DNA of 64,000 nucleotides, from the NCBI RefSeq assembly GCF_024746815.1, contig NZ_CP080525.1:248001-312000 (forward strand), in the 5' to 3' direction. The translations under genes were made by a program, and so were the position numbers. Below are positions 63,759 through 64,000 of this stretch, one piece after another (positions within the stretch are counted from its first letter, which is position 1; the number at the start of each line of letters is the position of its first letter). Under the pieces are notes generated by a model. The model searched no databases and was not told where the DNA came from. It saw only the letters and a program-made list of their open reading frames with translations. This DNA is from Mesorhizobium sp. AR07. Lineage in GTDB: Bacteria; Pseudomonadota; Alphaproteobacteria; Rhizobiales; Rhizobiaceae.

Positions 63759-64000
63759 ATGACCAAGAAACCGGAAAAACCAGGATCTGCCAGCATTCGC
63801 GTGCTGAAGACGCGGATCAAGAAGAAAAGCGGCCTGAAGGAATCGTCGCGCCGCTGGCTGCAGCGCCACATCAACGATCCCTATGTCCAGCGCTCCAAGG
63901 CTGACGGCTATCGCTCGCGCGCGGCCTACAAGCTGATCGAGATCGACGACAAGCACCATCTCCTGAAGCCCGGCATGAAGGTCATCGACCTCGGCGCCGC
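63759..64000 (+). CDS. rlmE: 23S rRNA (uridine-2'-O)-methyltransferase RlmE, 5' part
   Basis: First 80 codons before the window ends. Starts [20 protein letters not shown]; shows [37 protein letters not shown], the N-terminal region of FtsJ/RrmJ, and the start of the SAM-binding motif ([10 protein letters not shown]). Methylates U2552 of 23S rRNA. The downstream part is outside the window. Confidence 0.93.
   Translation, partial: MTKKPEKPGSASIRVLKTRIKKKSGLKESSRRWLQRHINDPYVQRSKADGYRSRAAYKLIEIDDKHHLLKPGMKVIDLGA

Overview
The window looks like chromosomal DNA of a GC-rich alphaproteobacterium of the order Hyphomicrobiales (Rhizobiales), most likely Mesorhizobium or a close relative. The reasons are a very large cyclic beta-1,2-glucan synthase (NdvB/ChvB type, 2860 aa) followed by its exporter NdvA, the layout of the hut and homogentisate clusters, and three families of short palindromic intergenic repeats of the kind found in rhizobial genomes. 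The genus is inferred from gene content only.

Layout. 1-2923: a secreted polysaccharide deacetylase (partial) and a membrane GGDEF-EAL protein. 3175-5559: threonine catabolism (kbl, tdh). 5779-11980: tyrosine/phenylalanine catabolism (MarR regulator, hmgA, a metallo-beta-lactamase-fold protein, a fumarylacetoacetate-hydrolase-family protein, hppD, an Lrp/AsnC regulator). 12208-13481: a sulfur-handling operon (two YeeE/YedE halves and a Blh-type phosphatase-fold protein). 13603-16293: a zinc/manganese ABC importer with a Zur-like box upstream. 16509-16853: RidA. 17001-25293: a complete histidine-utilisation cluster, with hutFC divergent from hutI-H-G-U-D around a perfect HutC-type palindrome. 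25561-36442: cyclic glucan synthesis and export. 36549-37744: an ISAs1-family insertion sequence sitting inside an older intergenic repeat. 37824-42850: ccmC without its usual neighbours, a D-threonine-aldolase-like enzyme, a D-lyxose-isomerase-like cupin, a small unknown protein and a TPR protein. 60705-63999: tRNA-Gln, a YbhN-type membrane protein, a Ppx/GppA phosphatase and the start of rlmE.

The accessory region is a 17.8-kb island, 42986-60749, inserted in the 3' half of tRNA-Gln(CTG) and bounded by a 46-nt perfect direct repeat. It encodes a tyrosine integrase, a small excisionase-like HTH protein behind two tandem sigma-70 promoters, two HTH replication-type proteins (the second carrying four 16-bp palindromic iterons inside its gene), a block of small unknown proteins, a cold-shock-domain protein, a prohead protease, a small terminase subunit and a shortened tape-measure protein. 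I see no large terminase, portal, major capsid, head-tail connector or lysis genes. It is therefore either a decayed prophage or a phage satellite (PICI-like) that relies on a helper. Between the small terminase and the tape-measure gene is a visibly AT-richer, overlapping three-gene operon closed by a strong terminator: a cysteine-peptidase-like protein, an unknown protein and a DUF6941-like protein. I consider this the best candidate for an undescribed cargo system. The right end carries more cargo: a Rap1a/Tai-like secreted protein, a truncated secreted protein, a ParB-like fragment and an XRE-repressor module.

Assignments come from reading motifs by eye; no database search was possible.
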